Shown: one piece after another, positions 53,073 through 60,721 of the stretch
Numbering within the stretch: the stretch's first letter is position 1
How the letters are laid out: each line of letters opens with the position of its first letter
Origin: Anaerolineae bacterium
GTDB taxonomy: Bacteria > Chloroflexota > Anaerolineae > Promineifilales > Promineifilaceae
DNA length: 64,000 bases
Assembly: GCA_030425205.1 (NCBI GenBank)
Contig: JAUIAP010000001.1
Location: 124,001-188,000 of the forward strand
Direction of reading: 5' to 3'
Notes under the pieces: generated by a model
The model's input: the letters and a program-made list of their open reading frames with translations, nothing else
Database searches by the model: none
Told to the model about the DNA's origin: nothing
Position numbers and translations under genes: made by a program

Positions 53073-54668
53073 TTAGTGGAGCGTGTTTAGTTGTGCTTGG
53101 GTGATGTTGGTGTAGGGATAGTAGACCCAGCCCCGAATGCCTTCGGCCGTCATCACCGAAACCCATTGTCCTTGACATAGGCAGGTAAGCGTCAATCCTT
53201 CGCCACGATAAGCGACATCGAGCCACGTGTATCCGCCACCGGGACCACTACGCACGTAGAGAGCATCCACAGTCACAGCAACGCTGCCGCATGTTGTCGC
53301 GGCTTGTCCTGATCCCGGGAGTTCCCCATTGCCACAGTAGTATTCTTTGATCCAACCAATCTTTTGTTGATCGGTGCGGATTTGTGTCCACTCGCCTTGT
53401 CGTCCACCCGTGCGCGTAACGATGTCCCCATATTCGACCGTGCCAACAATTGCAAACGAGAGTCCGGGACCTGACCGAATGTTTAGGTTCCAAACACGAC
53501 TAATTTGGCATGAGCCAGCGTTTGCCGTCAGCAACGGGTCTGGTGTTGCGGTTGCGGTCGGTGGAATTGGGGTCACCGTTGGATTCCACGGCTTTGGTGT
53601 TGCGGTGGGGTTCCATGGTCTTGGCGTTGAAGTCGCTGGCGGTTGCGTGTTGCCAGAGGTGCGTGCGCAAGAGAATGCAATCGTGGCATATTGCGCCGCC
53701 TCGTAGTATTCAACAACCACATCGACGTTGCCGCCTGAATGATAGTAGTTGGCGCGACCTTCCCGTGCCGCACTGTTGTACCACTGGTCAATTAAGCGTT
53801 GTCCATTGACATAGACGCGCACACCATCATCGGCCGTTGTCGCAAAGGTATAGGTTCCGGGCAGCAGATTATACGTGGTTGACCAACGAGCGGAGAAGTT
53901 ATCGTTTTGGATGTTGCCAGCCGGTGAACCTTCACCCCAGTTATAGTTGATAACGCTTTCAGTACGGGTCAATGCAGGTGGCCCTGAAAGGAATTTGTTG
54001 TTCCAATAGTTCGCGTAAAGCGGTTGACTTGTACATGCAGCAAGCTGTGGTCCACCACCAGCGGGATAGGGGGTAGCCGTTGGGTTCCATGGTTTTGGTG
54101 TTGGTGTTGGATTCCATGGGCGAGGTGTGGCCGTCGGGTACCATGGCTTTGGTGTCGCTGTTGGATTCCATGGTTTTGGCGTTGGCGTGTGCGCACCCGC
54201 TTGAATGAGCTGATATTTGAAGCTGGCAATCGCTGTCTGATTGCGCTCATAGTATTCGACGACGATATAGGTGTCGCCACCAGGGACGTAAATATCGGCC
54301 GAATAGGTTCGCAATGAATGATCCCACCACTGGTTGATGATTTGCTGGTTGTTGACCTTGACGCGCACGCCATTGTCAGTTGACGCTGTAAAGCGGTAGA
54401 CGCCGGGCTGCAAGCGCACGGTGCGTTGCCAACGAACAGAGAAATCATCATTGTTGACAACACCGGGAGCGGGGGAACCTTCACCCCAGTTGAAGTCGAT
54501 TACGTTGTCATAGCGTGTGAGGACGGGGTTGCCTTGCAAATTGCGATTGTTATAGTACTGTGCAAGATAGCCATTTTGATCGGCCGAACTTGCAACCATA
54601 ACACCGACACTGAGAAATAGTATCAGTGCGACTGCCGCAACGAGCAAGCGGGTGAGTTGCTTCGTCAT
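53073..54668 (-). CDS. Secreted protein with two PA14-like and two SH3b domains
   Basis: 531 residues. Signal peptide (about 7-28, 'LLVAAVALILFLSVGVMVAS'). First PA14-like domain (30-155, 'YLAQYYNNRNLQGNPVLTRY', 'TDNGVRVKVNNQQIINQWW'), a linker of repeated PTPKPWNPTA-type units, second PA14-like domain (about 215-340), another PWNPT linker, then two bacterial SH3 domains (about 385-445 'LNIRSGPGLSFAIVGTVEYG', and 460-525 'LYVRSGPGGGYTWLDVAYRG'). PA14 plus SH3b suggests binding to glycans and peptidoglycan at the cell surface. Paralogue of the gene at 30211-31497. AAGGAGC precedes the ATG and a good promoter lies at 54774-54802. Confidence 0.87.
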   Translation of the reverse strand: MTKQLTRLLVAAVALILFLSVGVMVASSADQNGYLAQYYNNRNLQGNPVLTRYDNVIDFNWGEGSPAPGVVNNDDFSVRWQRTVRLQPGVYRFTASTDNGVRVKVNNQQIINQWWDHSLRTYSADIYVPGGDTYIVVEYYERNQTAIASFKYQLIQAGAHTPTPKPWNPTATPKPWYPTATPRPWNPTPTPKPWNPTATPYPAGGGPQLAACTSQPLYANYWNNKFLSGPPALTRTESVINYNWGEGSPAGNIQNDNFSARWSTTYNLLPGTYTFATTADDGVRVYVNGQRLIDQWYNSAAREGRANYYHSGGNVDVVVEYYEAAQYATIAFSCARTSGNTQPPATSTPRPWNPTATPKPWNPTVTPIPPTATATPDPLLTANAGSCQISRVWNLNIRSGPGLSFAIVGTVEYGDIVTRTGGRQGEWTQIRTDQQKIGWIKEYYCGNGELPGSGQAATTCGSVAVTVDALYVRSGPGGGYTWLDVAYRGEGLTLTCLCQGQWVSVMTAEGIRGWVYYPYTNITQAQLNTLH

Positions 54669-54773
54669 GTCTAAGCTCCTTCAATAATTAAGTTTATTTA
54701 ACAGGCACAACCAATGCTAAAACCAGTGCAGGACATCCATTAGGTGACACGGTACTGCTGTGCCAATGTGTAT

Positions 54774-54802
54774 AAAATATAAGCAGAACGTGAAAAAGTC
54801 AA
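54774..54802 (-). promoter_or_regulatory. Promoter of the PA14/SH3 gene
   Basis: On the minus strand TTGACT (54802-54797), 17-bp spacer, TATTTT (54779-54774). It leaves a leader of about 100 nt before the start at 54668. Confidence 0.6.
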
Positions 54803-54858
54803 GTAGATCGTGGAACTGGGTTACAACGTAAACACCCCCCATTGCCTACAATCCGCCT

Positions 54859-56028
54859 ATGCATACATTGAACGAATCGGTGATCGAAGAAAACATGGGG
54901 TTGCGTCCTACCTACCTACAGATCAATTTGAATACATTGACGGCTAACTACCAAGCAATTCAACAGGCGGTCGGACAGCGTGCCGTAATGGTCATACTCA
55001 AGGCAAATGCGTATGGTCATGGTCTGGTACGAGTCGCCCAGCACATGGCGCAGGAGGGGGCTGCCTACTTCGGCGTGGCCTACTTAGAGGAAGCACTATT
55101 GCTGCGTCAGGAGGGTGTTACAACGCCGATTTTGGTGCTAGGCGGCATCGTTGGCAACCAAATTCCGCTCTTTATTCAACACGATATTACGATTACGGCA
55201 TCGTCGGTTGAAAAGTTAGAAGCGATAGAGATCGCGGCGCAAAAGTTGGGCATTAGGGCACGCGTTCACCTCAAAATTGACACTGGGATGGAGCGCATTG
55301 GCGTACATTATTACAGTGCTGAAGCATTGCAAGAAGCGTCTCTTGCCTGTGAATGGTGTGAGATTGAGGGAATCTATTCACACTTTGCAAATTCTGATTC
55401 GGCCGATTTGACCCACGCCAAGACCCAACTCGCACGCTTTCAAACCGTGCTCAACTTCTATGACCAGCGCAACCTGCGCCGCCCATGCGTCCATGTCGGC
55501 AACTCTGGCGCAATTTTGCAGCTTCCCGAGGCCCACTTCGATATGGTGCGTGCCGGAATACTTTTTTATGGTGTCTATCCAGACCGTGAAACGATGCGAA
55601 CAGTTGCGGTGCGTCCTGCCTTAGCATGGAAATCGAAGGTGGTCTACTTCAAAGTTGTCCAGCCAAACCATCCCGTTTCATACGGTTCAACTTGGCGCTC
55701 AGACAAAATGACGCGCATCGTGACCATCCCCGTTGGGTACGGCGATGGCTATTTTCGCAGCATGTCGAATCGGGCAGAGGTGATCATTCGTGGCAAGCGG
55801 TATCCCGTTATCGGTCGAATTTGCATGGATCAAATGATGGTCGACATTGGCTGGGAGAGTGCCTATAACGATGATGAGGTGATTTTATTGGGAGAGGACG
55901 AGAGTGGGGTGGCAATATCGGCCGATGATCTCGCAGAATGGGCGGGGACGATTGCCTATGAGGTTTTGACCAACATAAACACCCGAGTGCCGCGTGTTTA
56001 TGTTGGGGGAAATAGTGCGCGCTATTGA
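54859..56028 (+). CDS. alr: Alanine racemase
   Basis: Supplies D-alanine for peptidoglycan. 389 residues, fold-type III PLP enzyme. PLP Lys in 'AVMVILKANAYGHGLVRVAQ', 'FGVAYLEEALLLRQEGV', 'HLKIDTGMERIGVHYY', 'ARFQTVLNFYDQ', 'VHVGNSGAIL', 'DMVRAGILFYGVYP', catalytic Tyr region 'VSYGSTWRSDKMTRIVTIPV' and 'GRICMDQMMVDIG'. ATG 54859 is kept because TACAAT ends 6 bp before it; an internal ATG at 54895 would also fit the family start. Divergent from the PA14/SH3 gene; no Shine-Dalgarno. Confidence 0.95.
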   Translation: MHTLNESVIEENMGLRPTYLQINLNTLTANYQAIQQAVGQRAVMVILKANAYGHGLVRVAQHMAQEGAAYFGVAYLEEALLLRQEGVTTPILVLGGIVGNQIPLFIQHDITITASSVEKLEAIEIAAQKLGIRARVHLKIDTGMERIGVHYYSAEALQEASLACEWCEIEGIYSHFANSDSADLTHAKTQLARFQTVLNFYDQRNLRRPCVHVGNSGAILQLPEAHFDMVRAGILFYGVYPDRETMRTVAVRPALAWKSKVVYFKVVQPNHPVSYGSTWRSDKMTRIVTIPVGYGDGYFRSMSNRAEVIIRGKRYPVIGRICMDQMMVDIGWESAYNDDEVILLGEDESGVAISADDLAEWAGTIAYEVLTNINTRVPRVYVGGNSARY

Positions 56029-56132
56029 TGGGCCAAATTGAGCGGCACGCCTTGCAAAATCGGCTCTGAAGTTGAGCCGAACCGTCTACTCGCCGCTCTT
56101 ACACAACATGTCAGGCTAGGCAGCTTAGCGCA

Positions 56133-56540
56133 TTACCAACCGTTAACCGACATGACACCAACAAAAACCAAAATAGAAACAACGACGAGTCCAATTGTGC
56201 CTATCCGCCACTTTTGATCATCTGTGGCGGCACGTTTAACCCGCCCACTTGTCGCACCAAGTGCACCAATCGCGATAATCATAACCAACGCATGGCCCGC
56301 CGCATAACCCCAATATTGGGCCGAGCCAACGTTCATACCTTTCCATAGCAGGAGAATAAGGCCAAGCAAAAATTGAATACCCACAACCGCGTTGAGAACG
56401 CTGAGAGAAATTCGGCCGATTGCATCATAAGATTGTTTCGCAAACATCCCAACGACAAAGCGTACAAGGGCAATCAAGCCTACCAAAACGACAATCCAGC
56501 GCACACCGCTGTGTAAATTTATTAAGAATCCTATGTCCAT
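56133..56540 (-). CDS. Small four-helix membrane protein (HSGxRW family, cytochrome-b-like)
   Basis: 135 residues from ATG 56540, with four transmembrane helices. Starts 'MDIGFLINLHSGVRWIVVLV', with 'AIGRISLSVLNAVVGIQFLL', 'YWGYAAGHALVMIIAIGALG' and a last helix 'IGTIGLVVVSILVFVGVM'. The HSG.RW start with conserved His residues in helices 1 and 3 resembles small proteins often labelled cytochrome b-like, but haem binding is not shown. A longer start at 56606 exists and is less likely because it adds a polar stretch. It stands alone between alr and the CNNM pair. Confidence 0.65.
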   Translation of the reverse strand: MDIGFLINLHSGVRWIVVLVGLIALVRFVVGMFAKQSYDAIGRISLSVLNAVVGIQFLLGLILLLWKGMNVGSAQYWGYAAGHALVMIIAIGALGATSGRVKRAATDDQKWRIGTIGLVVVSILVFVGVMSVNGW

Positions 56541-56701
56541 TACGCTCAAAAGAGGCCAGTGGCTAAATTGCAAGGGGCTGTCTAAAGCGTTCGCAGCTTC
56601 ATCCAAACCTCTGGCAATTAGCGACTAGCGGCTCACTAATTTTGTCGGCTTATCAACATAAACATCAAAAATGTCAATGCCGATTGGGAGCCAACTGCTC
56701 T

Positions 56702-58123
56702 TCAATCATGTTCGGGGTCTGTTGTTTCGGGCGATATTATCTCATCTGGGGACGGGTATTCGATTCGCACGCGCGTCACGGCCATTCCATCTACTCCCAG
56801 CACCTTGATCGTGACACTGCCATCCAATTCCACAATGTCACCCGTTTGTGGGGGTTGACCGAGTTTGGTCACAACGAGCCCACCAACGGTATCTACGTCT
56901 GGTAGTGATTCATCTTCGCCAATATAGATATTTTCTTTCAAATCATCCAGCAAATAGTCGCCAGAGGTTTCGAGCGTTCCCGGCTCTAATTCGACATACG
57001 ATTCACGCTCAACATCAAACTCATCGCGCACCTCGCCGACAATCTCTTCCACCAGATCCTCTAGCGTCACAATGCCCGCAACGCCACCATGCTCGTCCAG
57101 CACAACCGCCATGTGAATGCGTTGGAGCTTAAAGGCTTGCAATAGGTCGGTTACATCGTCATGTTCTGTGACGACGGGCGTGGGGCGCAACATGTCGCGC
57201 AGGTTGACCGCCCCGCCACCAGCACGATGATGCGCAATGAAATCTTTGAGATGCAAAATGCCGACGACGTGATCCAAGTCCTCTTCATACACGGGAAAAC
57301 GGCTATGGTTGCTCTCAGCAACTAATTTCACCAACTCATCCCACTCAAGATCGACAGGAATACCATCCACCTTACGGCGTGGAGTCATAATCTGCCCGAC
57401 ATCACGGTCATGGAAATCAAGGATGTTACCGATAATCTCTTCCGCTTCCTGCGTGATGAGACCCCCTTCAGTACTTTCGCTGACCAGTTGCTCGATCTCG
57501 TCAGGGGAGTAGAGACGTGCCGTGCCAGCTTCAAGTGGGATGCCAAATAGACGCAAAAGCAAATCGCCAATTGAGTTGAGAATCCAAATCGGGCCAAAGA
57601 ATATCCAGCGCAACGCCGCCATGAATCGGTCAAGCGAGATGGCCGTCTTATTTGGCTCACTGAGCGCGATCGACTTCGGAACCATCTCGCCCACAACGAC
57701 GTGCAAATATGTCAGCACGCCAATCGTGGCGATGTAGCCAATAATCGCGATGAGGCGTTCGTTCTCTAAAAATAGAGCGAGCACGTTGATCTCAAACCAG
57801 TGCGCTAGTTTCGCCTCACCATACATCGCCAACCCTAACGTCACGATAGTGATGCCGAGTTGGGCGGTGGCGAGATAGGTATTTTGCTTACGATTGCTTT
57901 CAAGAATTTCGAGAACATGCTTGGCGCGGTCATTGCCTTCATCCGCTATGGTTTCCATGCGCGTCGGGCGTGATCCCAAAATTGCAAACTCAGCCGCCAC
58001 AAAGATCCCATTGATGACGATCAATATAGCGACGATAATGAGCGGTAGAATTAATGCTTGCCAAAGTGATTCTGTTTCAGCGAGTTGTGTAATGACAGGA
58101 AGTGCGAGATAGACGTTAATCAC
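56702..58123 (-). CDS. CNNM/CorC-type transporter (DUF21-CBS-CorC_HlyC), second of pair
   Basis: 473 residues. DUF21/CNNM membrane domain with four helices ('IINGIFVAAEFAILGSRPTR', 'TYLATAQLGITIVTLGLAMY', 'HVVVGEMVPKSIALSEPNKT'), a CBS pair (about 205-330, 'IMTPRRKVDGIPVDLEWDEL', 'HMAVVLDEHGGVAGIVTLED') and a C-terminal CorC_HlyC domain ('VDTVGGLVVTKLGQPPQTGD'). Such proteins export Mg2+ (MpfA) or related cations; the old name haemolysin is misleading. It overlaps the upstream paralogue by 8 bp, so the two are cotranslated and may form a heterodimer. Confidence 0.93.
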   Translation of the reverse strand: MINVYLALPVITQLAETESLWQALILPLIIVAILIVINGIFVAAEFAILGSRPTRMETIADEGNDRAKHVLEILESNRKQNTYLATAQLGITIVTLGLAMYGEAKLAHWFEINVLALFLENERLIAIIGYIATIGVLTYLHVVVGEMVPKSIALSEPNKTAISLDRFMAALRWIFFGPIWILNSIGDLLLRLFGIPLEAGTARLYSPDEIEQLVSESTEGGLITQEAEEIIGNILDFHDRDVGQIMTPRRKVDGIPVDLEWDELVKLVAESNHSRFPVYEEDLDHVVGILHLKDFIAHHRAGGGAVNLRDMLRPTPVVTEHDDVTDLLQAFKLQRIHMAVVLDEHGGVAGIVTLEDLVEEIVGEVRDEFDVERESYVELEPGTLETSGDYLLDDLKENIYIGEDESLPDVDTVGGLVVTKLGQPPQTGDIVELDGSVTIKVLGVDGMAVTRVRIEYPSPDEIISPETTDPEHD

Positions 58124-59435
58124 GTTCCACCTCCCATTCGCCGATGGAGGGGATGGTCATATCGGCCGATCCCTCCAACGATACAACACCTATCCGCAAA
58201 TCATCGACCTCATCGACCGTGAAGGTTACGTCGGCTATTTCAACCGATTGACCCGGTTCAACTTGCCCGCGCAGCTCCGTGAAGACCAAGCCGCCAATTG
58301 TGTCAGCACTTTCGTCTGGCAATGTCAAGTGCAAGTATTCATTGACATCGGAGACGAGCAGATCACCCCGTAAGTAGACGCGACCATCCTTGCCCACTTT
58401 GACTAAGGCTGTCTCTTCGTCAAACTCATCTTGTAATTCGCCAAAAATCTCTTCAATTAAATCTTCTTGGGTGATAATGCCAGCCGTGCCGCCATACTCA
58501 TCAAAGACAACGGCCATGTACTTGCGCTGTGTGTTGAGTTTTTCCCAGACATCGACAATTGATAATGCCTCAGGAATATAGACAACCTCACGCAAAGACT
58601 CACGCAGATCGTGGATGCCCGCTATATGGCGGCGGAAAACATCTTTGACATGCACAAATCCAATCACATTGTCGATGTCACCCTCATAGAGCGGGATGCG
58701 CGAATGGCCTGACTCAAGCGAGATGTCGAGCAGTTTGTCTGCGCCGCTGGCAACATCTTCGGCAGCCAACCGCGTACGATGCACCATCACCTGCCTGGCC
58801 GTCAAATCTTTGAGACGAAACGCATTGCGCAACATTGTCCGCTCATCATCCTGCAACAAACCACCTTCATGGCTTTCCGTGACGAGCATTTCGATCTCTT
58901 TGCTGGAATAGAGGTGTCCATGTCCCTCAACCTTCTCTTTACCGAGCAGATTGAGCAACAAGCGACCGCTACCATTAAACAGCCAGATCAGCGGACGCAG
59001 CGCGGCTTGGCTCCATAAGATCGGCCGAATAACCCATAACGCCACCGTCTCTGGATACTGCACTGCAATCGACTTGGGAAAAAGCTCTCCCAAGACAACC
59101 TGTAGCAGCGTGAAAATTAGCAGGACGACCGTTGAAACAACGGCAGCCGATGCAAAATCAAATTCGCCAGCAACAAATTGCTGAGCAAATGCACCTAACG
59201 CCAGCGATGAAATGGTGATTCCAAGCTGACAGGTCGCCACATATTCGTCAAGCGCGTGGGTATTTTCCATCACAGGCAACAACGCCTGTGCACGAACGCT
59301 ACCCTCGGCTGCCAACTGTCGCACTCGCGTCCGACGCGCGCCAACCGTTGCAAACTCCGCTGCCACATACAACCCATTAAAAAATATCATGACTGCCGTG
59401 ACAGCAAAGATAATCAAAAACACACTAAGTATCAT
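58116..59435 (-). CDS. CNNM/CorC-type transporter (DUF21-CBS-CorC_HlyC), first of pair
   Basis: 439 residues with the same order as its neighbour: DUF21 membrane domain ('[20 protein letters not shown]', '[20 protein letters not shown]', '[20 protein letters not shown]'), CBS pair ('[20 protein letters not shown]', '[20 protein letters not shown]') and CorC_HlyC domain ('[20 protein letters not shown]'). Probably cation (Mg2+/Mn2+/Co2+) efflux. It is the first gene of the pair and has a leader of about 180 nt with a terminator-like hairpin, so expression may be controlled by an RNA switch. No clear Shine-Dalgarno. Confidence 0.93.
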   Translation of the reverse strand: MILSVFLIIFAVTAVMIFFNGLYVAAEFATVGARRTRVRQLAAEGSVRAQALLPVMENTHALDEYVATCQLGITISSLALGAFAQQFVAGEFDFASAAVVSTVVLLIFTLLQVVLGELFPKSIAVQYPETVALWVIRPILWSQAALRPLIWLFNGSGRLLLNLLGKEKVEGHGHLYSSKEIEMLVTESHEGGLLQDDERTMLRNAFRLKDLTARQVMVHRTRLAAEDVASGADKLLDISLESGHSRIPLYEGDIDNVIGFVHVKDVFRRHIAGIHDLRESLREVVYIPEALSIVDVWEKLNTQRKYMAVVFDEYGGTAGIITQEDLIEEIFGELQDEFDEETALVKVGKDGRVYLRGDLLVSDVNEYLHLTLPDESADTIGGLVFTELRGQVEPGQSVEIADVTFTVDEVDDLRIGVVSLEGSADMTIPSIGEWEVERD

Positions 59436-59617
59436 TTTTTCCGTTTGGAGCTATGTGAAACGCAAAAATCCACGCAGCGCGTGTGCGCCGTGCGTGGCAA
59501 ATTGACCATATTCGATTGTTTATCAGAATAAGGGTCAGGCTCGGAGGCTAACATCTATCTCGCGCCCCCGTTGTGGAGTTGGTCGTCACAAAAGCTCAGT
59601 TTCGACATCGTTATTGA
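59436..59617 (-). promoter_or_regulatory. Long structured leader with attenuator-like hairpin before the CNNM pair
   Basis: About 180 nt between the predicted start site and the ATG. Near its end on the minus strand, CCACGCA (59499-59493) pairs with TGCGTGG, with an inner GCGC/GCGC stem and ACAC loop, followed by ATTTTTG at 59463-59469. This is a rho-independent-terminator shape 28 nt before the ATG. The upstream half has GC-rich blocks but matches no cation riboswitch I can recognise (M-box, yybP-ykoY, NiCo). Confidence 0.5.
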
Positions 59618-59623
59618 AGAAGG

Positions 59624-59652
59624 ATTATAGAACAGTGCGGGGATGGGATCAA
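59624..59652 (-). promoter_or_regulatory. Promoter of the CNNM operon
   Basis: On the minus strand TTGATC (59652-59647), exact 17-bp spacer, perfect TATAAT (59629-59624). Confidence 0.78.
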
Positions 59653-59778
59653 ACAGTGAGTGGGTCGTGTTAGCAATATCCATTCATTTTTGTACATTGC
59701 TATCGAGAGTTTGATTATCCAGAACGTTCTTCAGCAAATCGCAACAACGTACGAAGTGAATGGACTATAATGCGCCCC

Positions 59779-60558
59779 ATGATTTCCAGCACCAAAAACC
59801 CACTTGTCAAACGCATTCGTCGTCTCAAACAGAAAAAATATCGCCTTCAAGAAGGTGTGTTTTTTGTCGAGGGGCTGCGCGTGGTGGCGACGGCGTTGGA
59901 GATGGGCGCAGAGGTTGAACAGATCGTGTGGTGTGATGATTTGCTGGTGAGCGATTTCGGCCGATCCCTCCTCCTCCAAGCCCCCGCCACTGAACTCAGT
60001 GCGTCAGTCTTTCAAGCGATCAGTGAACGGGATCAGCCCGTTGGGATCGGCGCGATTGTCAAAATGCGGGTCACTGCAATTAGTGAGCAGTCGATCGGTG
60101 AACAGTCAGTTTTTGTTGCGCTGTATGAGATTAGTGATCCCGGCAATTTGGGGACGATTATTCGGACAGTGGATGCAGCGGGGGCAGATGGGGTGATTTT
60201 GGTGGGGAATACGGTTGATCCATTTCATCCGAGTGCGGTTAAGGCGAGTATGGGGGCGGTGTTTAATGTGGCAATTGTGGAGAGTTCGGCCGAAAATCTT
60301 CTCAACTGGTCTAAAGAAAATGGGCTTTCTATTGTGGCGACATCGGCGAAGGGATCGGCCGATTATCGCGCCATCTCATACCCAAAACCTGCCCTACTGT
60401 TGATGGGTAGCGAGCGTGAAGGTCTGCCCTCGCATATCCTCCAACAGGCAGATCAAGCGGTCGCTATCCCCATGCGTGGAACCGCCTCATCACTCAATCT
60501 TGCCGTCGCGACAGGCATTCTACTCTACCAAATGACGACAACATCCGTTGTTGATTAG
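59779..60558 (+). CDS. TrmH/SpoU-family RNA 2'-O-methyltransferase, second copy
   Basis: 259 residues from ATG 59779. TATAAT (59766-59771) ends 7 bp before it, and the usual family start 'ISSTKNPLVKRIRRLKQKKY' then stands at the N-terminus; an ATG at 59770 lies inside the hexamer. N-terminal substrate-binding domain ('GVFFVEGLRVVATALEMGAE') and SPOUT domain with motif 1 'ALYEISDPGNLGTIIRTVDA', motif 2 'ALLLMGSEREGLPSHIL', motif 3 'VAIPMRGTASSLNLAVATGI' (canonical SLN). More typical than the copy at 29402. rRNA or tRNA target unknown. Confidence 0.93.
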   Translation: MISSTKNPLVKRIRRLKQKKYRLQEGVFFVEGLRVVATALEMGAEVEQIVWCDDLLVSDFGRSLLLQAPATELSASVFQAISERDQPVGIGAIVKMRVTAISEQSIGEQSVFVALYEISDPGNLGTIIRTVDAAGADGVILVGNTVDPFHPSAVKASMGAVFNVAIVESSAENLLNWSKENGLSIVATSAKGSADYRAISYPKPALLLMGSEREGLPSHILQQADQAVAIPMRGTASSLNLAVATGILLYQMTTTSVVD

Positions 60559-60582
60559 TGTCTTTAGGTTTTCGCGACCTAA

Positions 60583-60635
60583 GTGCGTGGTGCGTGGTGC
60601 GTGAACCGAATACGTACTACGTACCACGCACCACG
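60583..60635 (+). repeat. Heptad-repeat hairpin, terminator-like
   Basis: Left arm is GTGCGTG repeated three times (60583-60603). The right side reads TACGTAC, TACGTAC, CACGCAC, CACG (60611-60635) and is followed by TTTT. 17-bp pairing (60586-60602 with 60619-60635) has one mismatch. Probably ends the methyltransferase gene. Confidence 0.88.
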
Positions 60636-60721
60636 TTTTGCATTGTGGCGACAACTTTGTGACGCTAACGATATTTTGAATTAAACGGATACGCTAACAC
60701 GCGAACACGGCGTTCCGGCTC

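Noticed and set aside
59436..59617. M-box, yybP-ykoY or NiCo riboswitch before the CNNM genes
   Set aside because: None of the conserved words of these families is present; only the promoter and attenuator-like hairpin can be supported.
23473..60635. The repeated GTGCGTG hairpins as a CRISPR array
   Set aside because: Single dispersed hairpins without regularly spaced unique spacers and no cas genes.
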